A DNA stretch of 64,000 nt from Trametes villosa (GCA_002964805.2 PUDQ02000001.1:9634001-9698000), one strand, 5' to 3'; positions 1 through 12,067 are shown, numbered from the stretch's first letter. Translations and numbers: made by a program. Notes: generated from the letters alone by a model not told the origin.

Positions 1-843
1 CGTTTGCGCTCAAGGAGGCGGCGACGTCGGCGTCGTTCCTCAAGGGTGACAATGCTAAGGATCGCGTGAGTGTTCGATGCCCCGGGCTCTGTTGGACCGC
101 TCCATCGGCTGATATCTGCTCATTGCGTCAGCCGTACATGTACACGGCCGACCTCGCCTTCGCCGATCCGGGCCTCGTCGCAGACGGCGTGCAATCTATT
201 GTGAACCAGCTGTTCCCCCAGGGTTATTGGGCCAGATTCCTCCAGAAGGTCAGCTCATGCCAATAATTGTCACTTACCGGCGACTCACACTCGTTTCAGA
301 GCTACGATACGGAGGCGCGCCTCGAACTGACCCTGCCGCTGGGATTCAGCTGCAACAAGGCTGAGTTGGACACGATTGCTGCCATCAACGGCAACCCGAC
401 GATCTTCGGCAAGGCGTACATCAAGGGACACGCCGGAGCCGCGCTCGTGTCCGCCAACAACGGCCTGGAGAGCTGGCTCACGGTTAACCCGGCCTCCCCG
501 CAGTGGTTCAATGTCAACACCCAGACGGTACGTGGCTGCAATGATCTGGGCCTGCTGGGCACGGTTCTAACAGTATCGACAGGGTGACAATGCTGCGTTC
601 AACGGCACCAACGCGGACAGTTTCGCGAAGGCCGCAGACACCAACGGCAGCGGCCAAGGCGTGACCGGAGCCATCGAGGCTGCCGCAATCCCGGGCAAGG
701 CCGTCAGGCGCAAGGGTAACGCCAACGCCAACTTCAGCTCCGACGGCAACGCCGGATTTAACTCGGGCGACAGCGTCGCGGATGAAGACGCCAAGTTCCG
801 CTCCGTCCGTCGTGGCGGAGGCCGCCGTTCGCTCGTGGCCTGA
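1..843 (+). CDS. Unrecognised fungal protein, 5' partial (copy 1 of a local pair)
   Basis: The gene enters from the left window edge, so its N-terminus is missing. Four exons can be followed in frame: up to 65, 132-248, 300-527 and 583-843 (TGA). The stretch YTADLAFADPGLVADGVQS is followed by a conserved block containing CNKAELDTIAAINGNP and FGKAYIKGHAGAALVSANNG. The C-terminus is polar, with RKGNANANF and a basic RSVRRGGGRR end. The same blocks in the same order, with introns at the same places, recur at about 3.06-4.58 kb, so the two are paralogues. No signal peptide, membrane segment or catalytic motif is visible in the part present. I do not recognise the family. Conserved frame and splice sites in both copies argue that it is a real protein rather than chance ORFs. 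Confidence 0.6.
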
Positions 844-3033
844 AGACCTCGGGCTGGTGTGGCACACAGAGCCTTGGTGTACCTACGAGCGATTGATCTG
901 CATTAGTGTCCCGTGAACATGTTTCCGAATATACGCTGTTGCCTCTGAATATGTGATGCTTGACTTGCCTGCTGGTTTTTCCAGTGATTCGCAGCAGTTA
1001 TTATAACGGTACTTCAAGTTGAACGTTGAGGTCCATGTCGAAAGGTGCGGATTCCGGAAGAGGACAAGATTGATCGGGAGACGCCCGTCGGCCTGCCCAC
1101 GTGGCAGAGGGGCGCCGTCTCCGGGTCGACTCCATGTTCCCCACTCACTCACTTGCTCTCGCTACTACTTGACCAACCTGACTACCTGCGAATTGCAAGG
1201 CTATCTGCGTGATATCTGCCTCTAATGTGCCGGGATGTACCACGCAACCGTCCTCTTCCCGGCGCTTTCGAACACCTTGCACCGCCCCTCCTAGTGACGA
1301 GCGCATTGACCGTCTTTCAAACTCTGAAGATTTGAACGTCTACTTCTTGAACTGCCCTTGTACGTTTGTCGCCCGAACGTGCGTAAGCTCCCGCCTAACT
1401 ATATGCAGACGCTCCTTATCCATACCAGCCTGCTGAACGACAAGGCGTTATGGCAGCTCTGTGCTGCACTCTGATCTCGAGGCTTTGGGCCAAGGTTGGT
1501 CAACGCCGAGTGTATGGCACACAGGCCGTCTACGCAGGTACCGCTTCTATGCGCATACCAGTGACGGCTAGACGTCGTCAGTGTGCTGAACACAGACTCT
1601 CCGCCAGCTCACGGATAGCGGCGGGGCTAGAATGACACTCCGTCGCCGTAGGCCTGAAAACCTAACGTACTGTGAGATTCTTCCCGGATTTACACGGCCA
1701 CGGTGTTGCTCATTCGTTCACATCAGGTCTAGCTGCTTCCGCTGCCGCGGTGTAACCGGGCGTACGCGTCGGGAAAATCGCCGTCCCTTCCAGCTTCAGG
1801 TTCCATTGGCGACGCGAGCAGGTGCTCTATTATTGAAATCCCGCGACGCTCTCGTATTGCGACTAAACACTTGTACCCCCGCCATCACGCCGACTTCGGC
1901 ACTGGCGATGCTGTCCGGTAGGCTTCGCTCCCGCAACTGAATGAAGCTGCTTGCATGGCTCAACGCTTCACTGAACATTGACGTGATGCTCCACGCAATC
2001 GTCTCCAAATGCGAACGGGACGTGACAGCCGGGGACATGCTAGGCCGTACGCACGGCAGTCGTATATCCTAGCCGCATATGAATATACTTACTGCCAGAT
2101 TGCACAGCCTTCCGCTCTTGCGCTTACGGCGATGACTGAATGGCAGCTGTTGTCATACGTGTCCGGTGTTGAAACATTGGCGCGCGTTGGCGCTCCGCTC
2201 TGTACGGGCTCCCCGCGGCGGCGAGCGAATATGACCTTTTGTGTCGGTTCTTTCGGAGTTCGCGCAGCTGGCGGGGAAGTACGTTGTTTGATCTCCATCT
2301 ACGGCGCATGTGCTGACGCTCATCGGTCAACAGGGGTATCCGGAGACAGCCTTGTGAACGCCGGATGCTCGCTGTCATTCGGCGCAATACTCTGATTTGT
2401 ATGAGTTTCCGGATCCGCAGGCTGGCGTCAAGGCGGATCCTATCTAAGAACTAACAATAGCGGACAGGAAACTGGGAAGGCGCACGAACAGACCCACGGG
2501 TCAATTCAAGCGTACAGAGTTGTGTCAGACGGACTCCGCGGGCCCAAGTCTCGCGCAGGTGTATAAGCCCTGGCTGGATGCGTCCCCGCGTCAAAAAACC
2601 TCAGCAATCCTACCGTTCGGAACTCGTTCTCAGGTCCCTCAGCCCGCCCCCTAGCAATGCCAGTGACTGCCTCTAGGACTATCACGATCACGGGGTGCGT
2701 CTGCGCGCCTTCCACCGCTTCACCAGCGCGGCTGCTGATCGACGACTTTGCAGCAGAAAGCTCAAAGGCTCGTGCGACCTCACCCTCGCCTTCGTCCCTG
2801 ATTCAAGCTTTGATACATTCGTTCCCATTGCTTGGAAGTAAGCTATGAAAATGCCTATCTTGTAGCTTCGCAGCGTGCTCATGCGACTCGTTTTTCCAGA
2901 GTCATCACGCTTCATGATGGAGGTACGGCCTTGGCTCGCTCGGTGTGTACGCGCGATCAGTTCTGATTAGTTCGACCTCCAGAGTCATTCGCCTACACCT
3001 GGACCGACGCGTGAGTGCAGTATCTACAGCATA
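844..3033. other. Intergenic stretch, no gene recognised
   Basis: About 2.2 kb between the two copies of the unknown gene. Only short ORFs without recognisable protein character occur on either strand. The last few hundred bases may hold 5' exons of the second copy: a possible donor follows ACGC near 3010 and an acceptor CAG lies at 3061-3063. I could not join a convincing start to them. Confidence 0.4.
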
Positions 3034-4576
3034 GCGTATGTCGACTTATTGGTCACCTTTCAGTCTCGCGGGCTCTCGTACCATCATCGACAAGGGCACC
3101 GCCGTTGTCGCCACCGACGAGTACCAGCCGGTCGCTGTGAGCCTTTCCCACTGTACACATCCTCTGCAGAATCAAACGAGACCCCGAAGATCGGCCAGAC
3201 TACCGAACTGCTCGTGGACAACACCACGGCGCCTCCCGAATACCACTTTTCAGTGAGCCATGTTGAAGTCCTTGCGAAAGTCCCGGCGCTCGCTGACCGC
3301 GCCGCCCAGGCCCCGACCCCGCTCCGGAGGAAGAAGACCCAGGTGGTGAACCGCACCGGGGCATACGTCGACATCGGCACAGGTACGCTTTCGTGTGCGC
3401 ACCCCAGCCGCGAGTGAACTGCCAGCTGACCTACCCCCGTCCGGGCAGGCTTCATCACCGACCTAGACCAGGAGACCGAGTCCATGAACACAGTGCTCGT
3501 CCTGCGCCGTGTAGCGTTCGTCTCGCACACTTTCGCTCTCGCTCTGGCGTGGGATTGACGAGTGTGCGTAGCGACCAGGCCCCGGTGTACATCAACTACG
3601 TGCCGCGGCTCAAGCTCTGGGACGGCCTCGGCTACGCGCAGTCGCAGCTGCTTGATAGCAGCGTCAACAATATTGCGCCACTCTGGGAGGGCACCCTGAC
3701 GGAGCTCGCCGGGCAGCAGATCACGATCACCGTCAAGCGCGAGAACGGGCGGCTTGTCGCGGACGGGCCGTCTTCGCCTATGGTTTCGGGAGGGCCTGCG
3801 GAGAGGCCGTTCTTCAAGCAGCTCAACGCCAACGACCGCGTAAGTGTTCGCAGCGATAGCTCTCGTCTGCACGGTCTACTGAAGCTCTTCGACTCAGCCT
3901 TACACTTACACGGTCGACCTCGCCTTCGCCGATCCAGGCCTTGTGGATGACGGCGTTCATTCCATCGTGAACCAGATGTTCGCCCAGGGCTACTCTGCCA
4001 AGCTTGTCAAGAAGGTACTTCGTGTACATCCACATTCCTTACCTTTGCTCAAACTCGGTAAAGGGCCGGGACACGGAGGCGCATCTCGAACTTACGCTTC
4101 CGCCATCCGTCAGCTGTAACAAGGCCGAGCTGGATGTGATCGCCGCCATTGAGGGCAACCCGACCGTCTTCGGCAAGGCGTACATCAAGGGACACGCCGG
4201 TGCCGCGCTCGTATCTGCGCACAACGGCCTTGAAACATGGGACGTGGTCAACCCCGCTTCTCCGCAGTGGTTTAACGTCAACTTCGGCGCGGTACGTAAC
4301 TCCGGCAGTGTCGAGCAGCAAGGAACGATGCTGACAATCCTGCAGGAGAGTGCCGCATTCAGTGGTACAATCAAGCATAGCTCCGCGCACATCGACGCCA
4401 CTACAGTCACGAGCAAGCCCATCAAGCGCAAGGGTAACGTCGACGCCAACGCTTTCGATGACTTGAATGGGAGCGTTAACGCCGGCGAACATAGCAACGC
4501 CCTGGTTGCGGACCGTGACGCAAAGTCCTGCTTCGTTCGCCGCGCAGGTGGAAGTCGCCGCGCCCTTGCTGCCTAA
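3034..4576 (+). CDS. Unrecognised fungal protein (copy 2 of a local pair), 5' end uncertain
   Basis: This is the fuller copy of the family seen at 1-843. Readable blocks in order are IIDKGTAVVATDEYQPVA (about 3087-3136), KIGQTTELLVDNTT through RTGAYVDIGT (to about 3380), a short block GFITDLDQETESMNT after an intron, then APVYINYVPRLKLWDGLGYA through PFFKQLNAND (about 3580-3840), DLAFADPGLVDDGVHS (about 3915-4013), CNKAELDVIAAIEGNP with FGKAYIKGHAGAALVSAHNG (about 4070-4290) and a polar tail ending in TAA at 4574-4576. The ATG is not determined, and one early junction near 3136/3170 keeps the frame only with a non-standard acceptor, so the 5' part may be mis-modelled or damaged. The middle region is hydrophilic with IxVKRENGR-like beta-strand character. 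Function unknown. Confidence 0.55.
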
Positions 4577-5034
4577 CCGACTCGCTCTGGCGTGGCGCAT
4601 AAAGGGCTGGCTTACCTAGAAACTACTGATCTGTTTTGCTCTTCTGCAATGATGCTCCCGTAGCATCTCGATTTCCCTTTTGCAACGCCGACACCGGGCC
4701 CGAGTAGTTGCGCGGTAGCTTCTTTGGCGCGTTTTACGACGTCGTCGAAGACTGGGGGAGAGGCGCTCTGAAGTAGAACTACGGCAGAAGATCGAATCAG
4801 ATTACACGCTGCAAACACGAGTCCAGCCGTGCACACGAACTGATCTCTCGCGCGGCGGCATCGTAGGACATCGCCCGCTATCTGTGCATGAGGCTCTCTA
4901 TCTGAACACGCTCCCTCACACGATGTGCGCTCGCGAACCCCGCGGCGCAGACAATTGTCAGTCGGTGGGAGCCGAAGCGGCGGTCAGCTGGTTTATACAC
5001 ACAGACGCGCTGCACGTATATCAGAGGAAGACGT
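4577..5034. other. Intergenic, left flank of the transposon
   Basis: About 460 bases between the stop of the unknown gene and the target-site duplication of the CACTA element. I see no coding signal here. Confidence 0.4.
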
Positions 5035-5037
5035 CCG
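5035..5037. repeat. Target-site duplication CCG (left copy)
   Basis: The trinucleotide CCG directly precedes the CACTG terminus and is repeated as CCG at 12068-12070 directly after the opposite terminus. A 3-bp duplication is the expected footprint of CACTA (En/Spm) transposases. Confidence 0.75.
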
Positions 5038-5050
5038 CACTGCGCGTCAG
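5038..5050 (+). repeat. Left terminal inverted repeat of the CACTA element
   Basis: CACTGCGCGTCAG; pairs with 12055-12067 with one mismatch. The CACTG start is a common variant of the CACTA terminus that names the superfamily. Confidence 0.85.
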
Positions 5051-5606
5051 AGGGCATTTTCTGCGGACGGATGTGGAGAATAAGTGGGATATACACTGTA
5101 TTTCTTCCGAATTCGCCCAAAGCAGATGTTTGTAATAATCCGCGCAATGATTCATTATTCGCCGCATAGACACTACATATTCTCTGCCTCGCGCGACGGA
5201 CCCCCTGGGCTGGGCCTCCCCCCGGTTCGTTGCAGGCCACCTTCGCGCCCGGGGGCCGATGGCAGGAAAAGGACTTCGAATAGACCACAGTATCATCGTA
5301 TGCCACTAGCTACGTCACGCGCAGCGCGATACATGGGTTGACAGGCAGCTTCGAATGCGAGAACGTACTATACAAGTGTATCAGTGTGCCCGATTTGACC
5401 AGGAGTCGAGGTGACTGCGCGCCCAGACGTTCGCGAGCTGAGGACATGCCAAACATTGACACGAACGGCACATAAACAATCCGGAGGGTTGATCTGATGC
5501 AGACGCCGCTCAGCACCAGTCGGATGGGTCTAAGAGTCTCGGGAAGCGTTCGCACTCACCGCAACTCCCCCCTCGAGCTCAGCCTCTCCTCCGAGACCAA
5601 CTCTGC

Positions 5607-7662
5607 ATGGCGGGACAACGGCGCGATGCGAGCGCGGAGCCTCCTGACGCGCGCGCGAACAAACGATCTCGCAAGGAGGGCGCTCCAGCGCAATCCTCGG
5701 AGGTCGAGCCTTCCGACGCCGGCACTCGCACGGCTGCGTCGAGTTCCCCGACCAGTTCGCGCGGTGTAACACCTCGCACGGGGTTCTTGAACCCGTTCGC
5801 GAATGCTCCCCCGCGAGAATCGGCGGCCGCGCGCACGCAAGCTGCGAAGACGGGCGAAAAGTCAGCAAATGCGACCAATTCTCTGGCCCACATGGCCGCG
5901 AGGATCCGAACTACGGGGCGACACGCACCTCCCCTCCCTGCCGCGCAGTCGTCGCCGGCCGCTACGGGGGGTGCAGCAGAGATCGCGCAGCGGGCGGTGG
6001 CAGGCCCGGGCGCATCAGACGCTGCCAAGACCGGTCAGTACTCAATGCCGTGCGGTACATCATGTGCCAAACGCTTACGGCCTGTTCCTTCCCAGCCTCA
6101 CAGAAGACCGTCGCGCAGACCATCGCGAATCTGAAGAATAAGATTGAGAAGTTGAGCGCGCAGGTGGACGAGCAGGAAGCCGACGTTGAGAAGAACACTC
6201 ACGACATCAAGAGCGCACTTGCGCTGGCTGAAGACGCAGCAATGGTGGCGCAGGACCTCGCACAGCGCGTGGGTGCTCTTGAGACGGTCCTTGCATCGAT
6301 GGTGGACCGTGTTACCGCGATCGAGAACAGCGCGCGGACTTTGTCGAGCTCGGAAGAGGACACGGACGACGACGACGATGTCAAGGCTAAGAAGAAAGCG
6401 CAGAAGAAAAAGCGCAAGAATGCGCTGCAGGTGAGTAATGCAACCGTCTTCTAGTGATATAGTGCTTACCGTCACTGTCCAGGACGCGATCCGCCGGTGC
6501 TTGCGGTCGTTCATGGGCATAGTCGACGCCGAGGATCTCCCCATCCCGCTTGGTGGTGGCGTTTACTGGCTCGAGGCAGACCCGGCGCCGGTGATCGACG
6601 GCGATGGCACTGCGAAGGCGGCTGGTCGCACCCTCCGTCCGGATTGGGAGAGGTCGTGGCCTGACAACAAGGTCGGGTGGCTGTTAGACGTCGCTCATCG
6701 GATCAAACAGAACGGCGCAGCATACTCAAAGGCCCCGAAGGAGATGTTCGACGGTCTGACGGATGCGCGAGTCGAGTCGGCAGTCCACACTTGCTGGAGG
6801 ACGTTCGTGAAGAGGTACAAGCGGGAGAAGGCAGCGAGGAAGAAGAAAGCCAGTGTCGACCCGAAGATCGCAATCAAGAAAGCAGGCCGTAAACGCAATG
6901 TATGTGATGTACTATGTGGCCGTTTTAATGGATTAGCTGACGTCGAATGCAGAAGCTGAAAGGACGCTTACCATACCGGTCAAAGGTTCCCGAGCTCGCT
7001 GGCCCAGAGCACGACTACCTATTTCAATGGGCATACATGTCGTCGGACGATTCCGAGCTCGAGGTCGTCCACGGGGCCATCGACCCGATGTCCGACGAAG
7101 AGGGAGGCTCGCCAACCCCGGCGGTCACCCGGACAGTGTGGGAGTCCCATGCGCCTGCGTGGAGGAAACCGGAGGTAAGCTCAGTGTACAGCAACCGTTA
7201 TAATTACACTCACCGGCGTTTACACAGGATAATCGCGCGCTCGACAAGGTCGACGCCTTCCGAGATGCCGATCGGCCAAAGAAGGGCTCCGGGCGTGGCA
7301 GCGCCTTCACTGCGCGCCGCCGCGGTGCACCCCGTGCCGCTGACGAGACTAGCCTGCCAAGTATGTCGCGAAAGGCGGGCGGTATTCTGATCCCACTCCG
7401 CATGATCAACAAGGAGTGGCTGGCCAGCCCGGCAGGCCAGGAGTATGATGATCGTGCTTACTATGCAGACGACGACAGCGATGAAGAGGACCCAGAGAGC
7501 GGCGACGGCGGCGGTGAGCCCGAAGGAGGAGGGGCGGGCGGTATCTTGGTGGATGAAGGTGATTTGGACGGCTTGATGCAGGTAGACGGGTCCGAGGCGA
7601 ACGGAGCAACGCAGGGTCCTGGTAGCGGCGACGATGATGGCGAGCTAGAGTATGCTGGGTAG
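5607..7662 (+). CDS. Transposon accessory protein, 611 aa, coiled-coil and acidic
   Basis: Five exons keep frame throughout: 5607-6033, 6096-6430, 6483-6899, 6953-7174 and 7228-7662. The N-terminus is Ser/Pro/Ala-rich with a basic KRSRK patch. Residues about 145-225 form a heptad-rich coiled coil (IANLKNKIEKLSAQVDEQEA onward). An acidic run EEDTDDDDD is followed by a Lys-rich run KKKAQKKKRK, a plausible nuclear signal. A globular middle part contains WERSWPDNKVGWLLDV and a second basic patch REKAARKKK. The C-terminus holds the block MINKEWLASPAGQ and a long Asp/Glu/Gly tail. It lies inside the CACTA element, tail to tail with the transposase and only 5 bp from its stop. By analogy with plant En/Spm TNPA it may bind subterminal repeats or help the transposase, but that role is inference; I do not recognise a named domain. 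Confidence 0.75.
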
Positions 7663-7667
7663 ATGAC

Positions 7668-10600
7668 TTAGTCGAGTAGTTCATCTTCCGTGTCGTCCAC
7701 GCGGTCAGGCTCCTCTGAATCCTAAAGTTACGAAGCGGTCAGTGTGTCGTTGGATGAAGGGCAGCCGGGGACTCACACGACACAGAGACATCGTAATCCA
7801 GAGGTATTTGCTGCGATGTTCCACGCGCGCAAGCGCAAAATGTCCTGAGAATTGCGAGATGTTGATGACCATAGGGTTGCCGAGTTTCTGAGCCCTCCAT
7901 GTATCTATGCCAAGGTCCACCGCACTATGGCCGTAGTGTTAGTGCTCACAACAAACTCTCGACCGAGTATGAGGCAGGCATACCGCGTAGCCCACGGCAT
8001 CTCCGAAGCCCTGTCGCTGGGGACGAACGGCCGTACGATCGCGATATTGGCAATAAGCGGGCGGCCATCAGCATCCGTGGAAGACACTTGAAGTATGTGC
8101 TGGATGTCGACGGGCTGGCGGCCGTTGATGTAAGCATATCGGCAACTGAGGCCACGCTGAGCCGTCGAGGCACCGTAGCGCACCCCCGCAACAACGACAT
8201 GCGAAAACGATGGAATCGCAACCGCAACAAATGCGGTGCCACTCACCGAGCGTGACGCCGTGTCGGGGATCAGCGTGGTCCGCTCGTGCCACTCCTGCCG
8301 CAGGTGCTCGAGGACGAGGTCGTATAGACCGATGTGCTTCAAGTTGATCTTGCGTGCATGTTTTGGGAACACGATGAGTTCTGGAGAGGGTGAATTAGAG
8401 ATCCGATGCAAATTGGGGTACTCACGATTTAGCTGCTGCGCTGCCATGGCAGCTAGCATGTTCAGAAGGGTTCCCTTCTCATTCCCGCCCTTCTTTGGGC
8501 CCTCGAGGCACGCTTGAAGGTCCTTGATCGAATCTTCGTCCTCTGAGGACTTATCGTCCCCGAGATTCCCGAGATGAAGTATCTGTAGAGCCCATGAGCG
8601 CAATACACTGTAATAGAGCCATTACCTTCGTACCAGGTCGTGCAACAGGTGCAGCTTCGTCCATGCACGCATCATTGTACACTCCAGCTCTCCAGGATGG
8701 CCGTTGTGCCGGATCTTTGATAGGAACCCGTTGAATCGCTCATAAGCGAAGACCCACCAGGCGTAGACCGGTCCAAGGCACAGAATCCAGATGATGAGGT
8801 GCATGAGGTAGTGGAAGTAGGGGGTGAGGTGAGAGCGCATACGAGTCCATGCTTGGCATGCGTACATGTGACATTCGTGTGCACGGTAAGCCTCGTCCAC
8901 AGTGATCGAGCGTGAGCCCCAGATCCGCATCGCCACGCACCAGTTGAGCACGGCGTTGTAGTGAGTGACATAGTTCCGGTCTGCCTGCTCGTTGGTCACC
9001 GGGACGTCATCATCGTCGTCAGAAGAGTCCGCGGCATTGCCATCTTCCAGTGCGAGTGCACGCCGCCGGCTGCTCATCAGCGCAGCAACCCGATGCTCTT
9101 CCGCAGCGGCCTTTTCCCGAGATTTCGGCTTTGGAGCATCCTTGTCCGGTATGATACCTTTGACTTGCCAGCTCTGATACAGCGCAACAGGGAGGAAGAT
9201 GGACATCAGTCGCCACTGATCCGCCTTTCCGGAGGCGCCGGTAAGCAGCTATACAAGCAGTTAACGGACGGATGCGGGATCACGAATAAGTGCGCACGTT
9301 TGTCGAGACTTTGTTGAACGTCCCGGGCAGCCAAACCGTCTGCAAGAATGTCTTGAACTTGTCCAGTGGTTTGTCGTCCCTCCGGCGTTTCGTGAACATG
9401 CCGCCACCAAGGAGGATACCTTGGATGACGTGTTTGGCTTCGCCTGAAAAAGAAACAGGTGTTAGATGGTGCTAAACAAGGTTTCACCGAGCACACCGAG
9501 ATAAGCAGCATGCATGAAGTCGGGCGGACTGTCGCGTGCCGGCATCCAGTCCGGTAAGAGGTTAAGAGCCGACCAGCGGATGCCACGGCGCTCGGCGATC
9601 TCCTCACGCGTCGCCTCGTCTGCGTGGCGTGCCTTGAATGCATACTTGAGGTAGCGGCCGTCGTCGCGGTACTGATATGCTGATAGGTACATTAGGGAGA
9701 TGAGCACGCCGCATGCAGAGATGCGAGTACTTACTAGCCGGATCAAAGCAGCCATGGTCAACGAGGCTGGTGAACGTCTTCTTGCAGACAGCACACATGA
9801 ATCGCTTTGATGTGTGTCCTCGGAGGCCTGTAGCCTTGCGGCTTCCCGGGAGGTCTGCCGAAACAACGTTGACGTACGCATGGCACGGTTCTTGCTCCGC
9901 CTTCCCCGGGATACGCATAGGAACACCTGGCAGAGATCAGAACATGTCGATACGCCAGTATATAGAGCATGTACGTACCACGGTAGAGTTGGCGTGCCTC
10001 GAGCACGAAGATCTCTAGTATCGAGTTGAGCTGTTCAAGAGACGGCTCGCATGGGCCTGGTATGACAGCAAGGAGAATCGTCTCCTCGCGCAGGAACCGC
10101 TTGTGGCGGGGGTTGTTGCAGATCGTACAGTAGATTGCCCCTACTGAGTACTTTCCGCGCTTCATGCCGCGGAACCTGTTAGAAATCAAGGTCAGTGATG
10201 TGACAATGGCGATGGAAAGACATACCAGTCGATGTTAAACATGAGCACAAGCCCGTTGGGCAGTGCAACGAACCGCTGTGCGAACTCGAGCACATCGGTA
10301 TCCTCAACACCCCAACGGCCTCCCCTCCGACGTTCGAGGCCTGCGCGTATTGCGCGCCAGCGCCACCCGTCGAACATGTCGGACAGGCGGTAGCTTGCGT
10401 CGTCGTTTCCCGGCCAATCGTCTTGTGTAAGCGGCGGTTCTGGTCCGGCGGCATCGCTCGCCTTGCGCCATTCATTGAGCTCTTCGATTTTGCCAGGCCG
10501 GAGCAAGATCCGCTGCACAGCGGCGATGAGGGAGGTCGTCGGGAGCGGTTTCAACGGAACCCGATGCTTCTTGCCATCAGCGCCAGTCTGAAGCTTGTAG

Positions 10601-11787
10601 AACAGGCCGGGGCACCCAGGCTTGGGGCAAGCGCCGCTAGAGAGACCCTTGAGCTGAGCTGCAGAGAGTCGTGCCCAGCAGTGAGTACACAGAAAGTAGT
10701 ATGTGATGTGTTCGTCTGGGTCGACTCCCAGACGCCGCTCCACGGTCCGTAGGGTACGCGCCATATTGTCAAGCCCAGGGATCTCATAGCCAGTGCGCTC
10801 AGTGAGAGAGAGAAAGGCCCGTCGCTGGCATTCGAGCTGGTAGTTGACGAGACTGTGTGTCGCTCCGTGAAAGGCTGCCGCAATGAACGCCTGGACATAA
10901 GCTCGTCGGAGTAGTGGATGTTCCTGAAACGCAGGCGGCAGGTCGCCAGAAGCATACGAGTTCCCAGAGAGGTCTGAGTCGAGCAAGTCTTGAAGATGGG
11001 TGTACAGGGGGTCGTCCTCGGCGACCTGGAAGGCTTCCTCGTCGGCGGCAGCTCCTTCCTCATCAGAAGACTCTTCGTCTTCGTCTGGAGCGTCTTCCAC
11101 GCGAGGAGACACGTATCGGCTACGAGGCTGACTCCGAGCATCGTCGTCTGAGTCGCTGTCGCTCAAGCTAAGCAAGCCTGTGTCCTCCCTCTGGACGCAC
11201 CCGCCCTCAGATCTAGCGGGAGAGCCGGGGCGCGAGTCCTCTAGTCCGTCCATAGGCTCTCCAGAATGATTATCAGACGCATCATCTTCAAGAGAATCGT
11301 CGCCTGGAGCAGTAGACGGATCGTGGCCTAGTGCTGCAGGCTCCGCGCCGTGAGAGTGTTCCCCATCCGAGTCGAAGTCGAAGAATACATCGCCATTGAG
11401 TTCGTAGCCCCGTGCATCAGAGAGGTACCCAGAGTCCTCGATAGGGTCGCCAAGGATGTCGTCCGAGGTCAGAGAGGTCGGCCGAGCGTCGAGCCCCGAG
11501 GGAGACACTTCGCGGGACCCCAGAGTACTGCGGGCGTGCTGGGCGGCCCCGCTGAGGGAACCCGGCGCGAAGTCCACGGCACGAGCATGCTCTGCAGCCT
11601 CCATGAGCTCCCGCTTGACTGCCTTGCTTCTCCGTGAGCGCGCTTCGGCCTCAGCATCGTCAAGCTTGTGACGCCGGATTGTCTGGCGGGTTTGCATGCC
11701 GTCCAAAGGGTCTTCACAGAGTACACACTTGCGGCATGGGCACGGCGTGCGGCGTTGGCGGGAGTCGCAGTAGTCGGTGGTCGACAT
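7668..11787 (-). CDS. Tnp2/DUF4218-type transposase of the CACTA element
   Basis: The start is the ATG at 11787 (MSTTDYCDSRQRR), just before a Cys-rich motif CPCRKCVLCED; the stop TAA is at 7668-7670. Checked exons are 11787-10226, 10175-9979, 9926-9735, 9679-9488, 9443-9298, 9224-8626 and 8607 onward, with further short exons to a last one encoding DSEEPDRVDDTEDELLD. Order of features: N-terminal Cys cluster; long acidic/Ser-rich linker; a zinc-like region CTHCWARL...CPKPGCPG; MFNIDW and GMKRGKYSVGAIYCTICN, typical of fungal Tnp2-like transposases; PPDFMHAAYLGVLGE with the Asp-x-Met-His motif; ADQWRLMSIFLPVALY; and GPVYAWWVFAYERFNGFLSK, the DUF4218-like segment. The C-terminal part has CRYAYINGRQPVDIQHIL and DLGIDTWRAQKLGNP. 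The protein would cut and rejoin the element ends in the nucleus. No stop or frameshift was met along the exons traced. Confidence 0.85.
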
Positions 11788-12054
11788 GATGGAAAGGGGA
11801 AAGAAAGGTGTGTATTGTCGAAAACGCTGGCTCGGCCTGGGTGTATGCGCCGCGCACAAGTGAGCTCCAGGTAAAAGTCAAAGGGCCATAGGCGCCCACG
11901 CGTTCCCTCCAAGACGCGTCTCGCGTCGGTCTCACGTGAGCGTAATCTGATTTCATTCGCAGCGTACGCGGATTATACCTGGCCCCGCGAATACATGGAG
12001 TCTATACAGAGCATATCTGGAATATCCTCCGCATCCGCCCGAGTATATCCAGGC

Positions 12055-12067
12055 CTGACACGCAGTG
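12055..12067 (-). repeat. Right terminal inverted repeat of the CACTA element
   Basis: CTGACACGCAGTG, the inverted partner of 5038-5050 with one mismatch. It is followed immediately by CCG (12068-12070), the right copy of the target-site duplication. Confidence 0.85.

Larger units (their letters stand above)
5038..12067. mobile_element. Complete CACTA-superfamily (Tnp2-type) DNA transposon, 7,030 bp
   Basis: The element starts with CACTGCGCGTCAG (5038-5050) and ends with CTGACACGCAGTG (12055-12067), terminal inverted repeats of 13 nt with one mismatch. Similarity continues inward as related subterminal blocks, for example GGACGGATGTGGAG near 5067 against the complement of CTCCGCATCCGCC near 12027-12040, and TAATAATCCGCG near 5132 against TATAATCCGCG on the other strand near 11970. 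CCG flanks both ends. Inside are two convergent genes: an accessory coiled-coil protein (5607-7662, +) and a Tnp2-like transposase (7668-11787, -). The termini, 3-bp TSD and transposase type agree with each other, so the borders are well supported. Both genes appear free of frameshifts along the junctions I checked, so the copy may be young and possibly autonomous. Confidence 0.88.

Noticed and set aside
850..2990. Several short ORFs (60-130 codons) on both strands
   Set aside because: They lack homology I can recognise, paired splice signals or conservation with other parts of the window.
3084..3872. 262-codon minus-strand ORF
   Set aside because: It spans exons and introns of the plus-strand unknown gene, and only the plus-strand frames are conserved in the other copy at 1-843.
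9462..9926. Single 154-codon ORF on the minus strand as a separate gene
   Set aside because: It is two exons of the transposase plus an intron read through; the splice sites at 9735/9679 and 9488/9443 keep the transposase frame.
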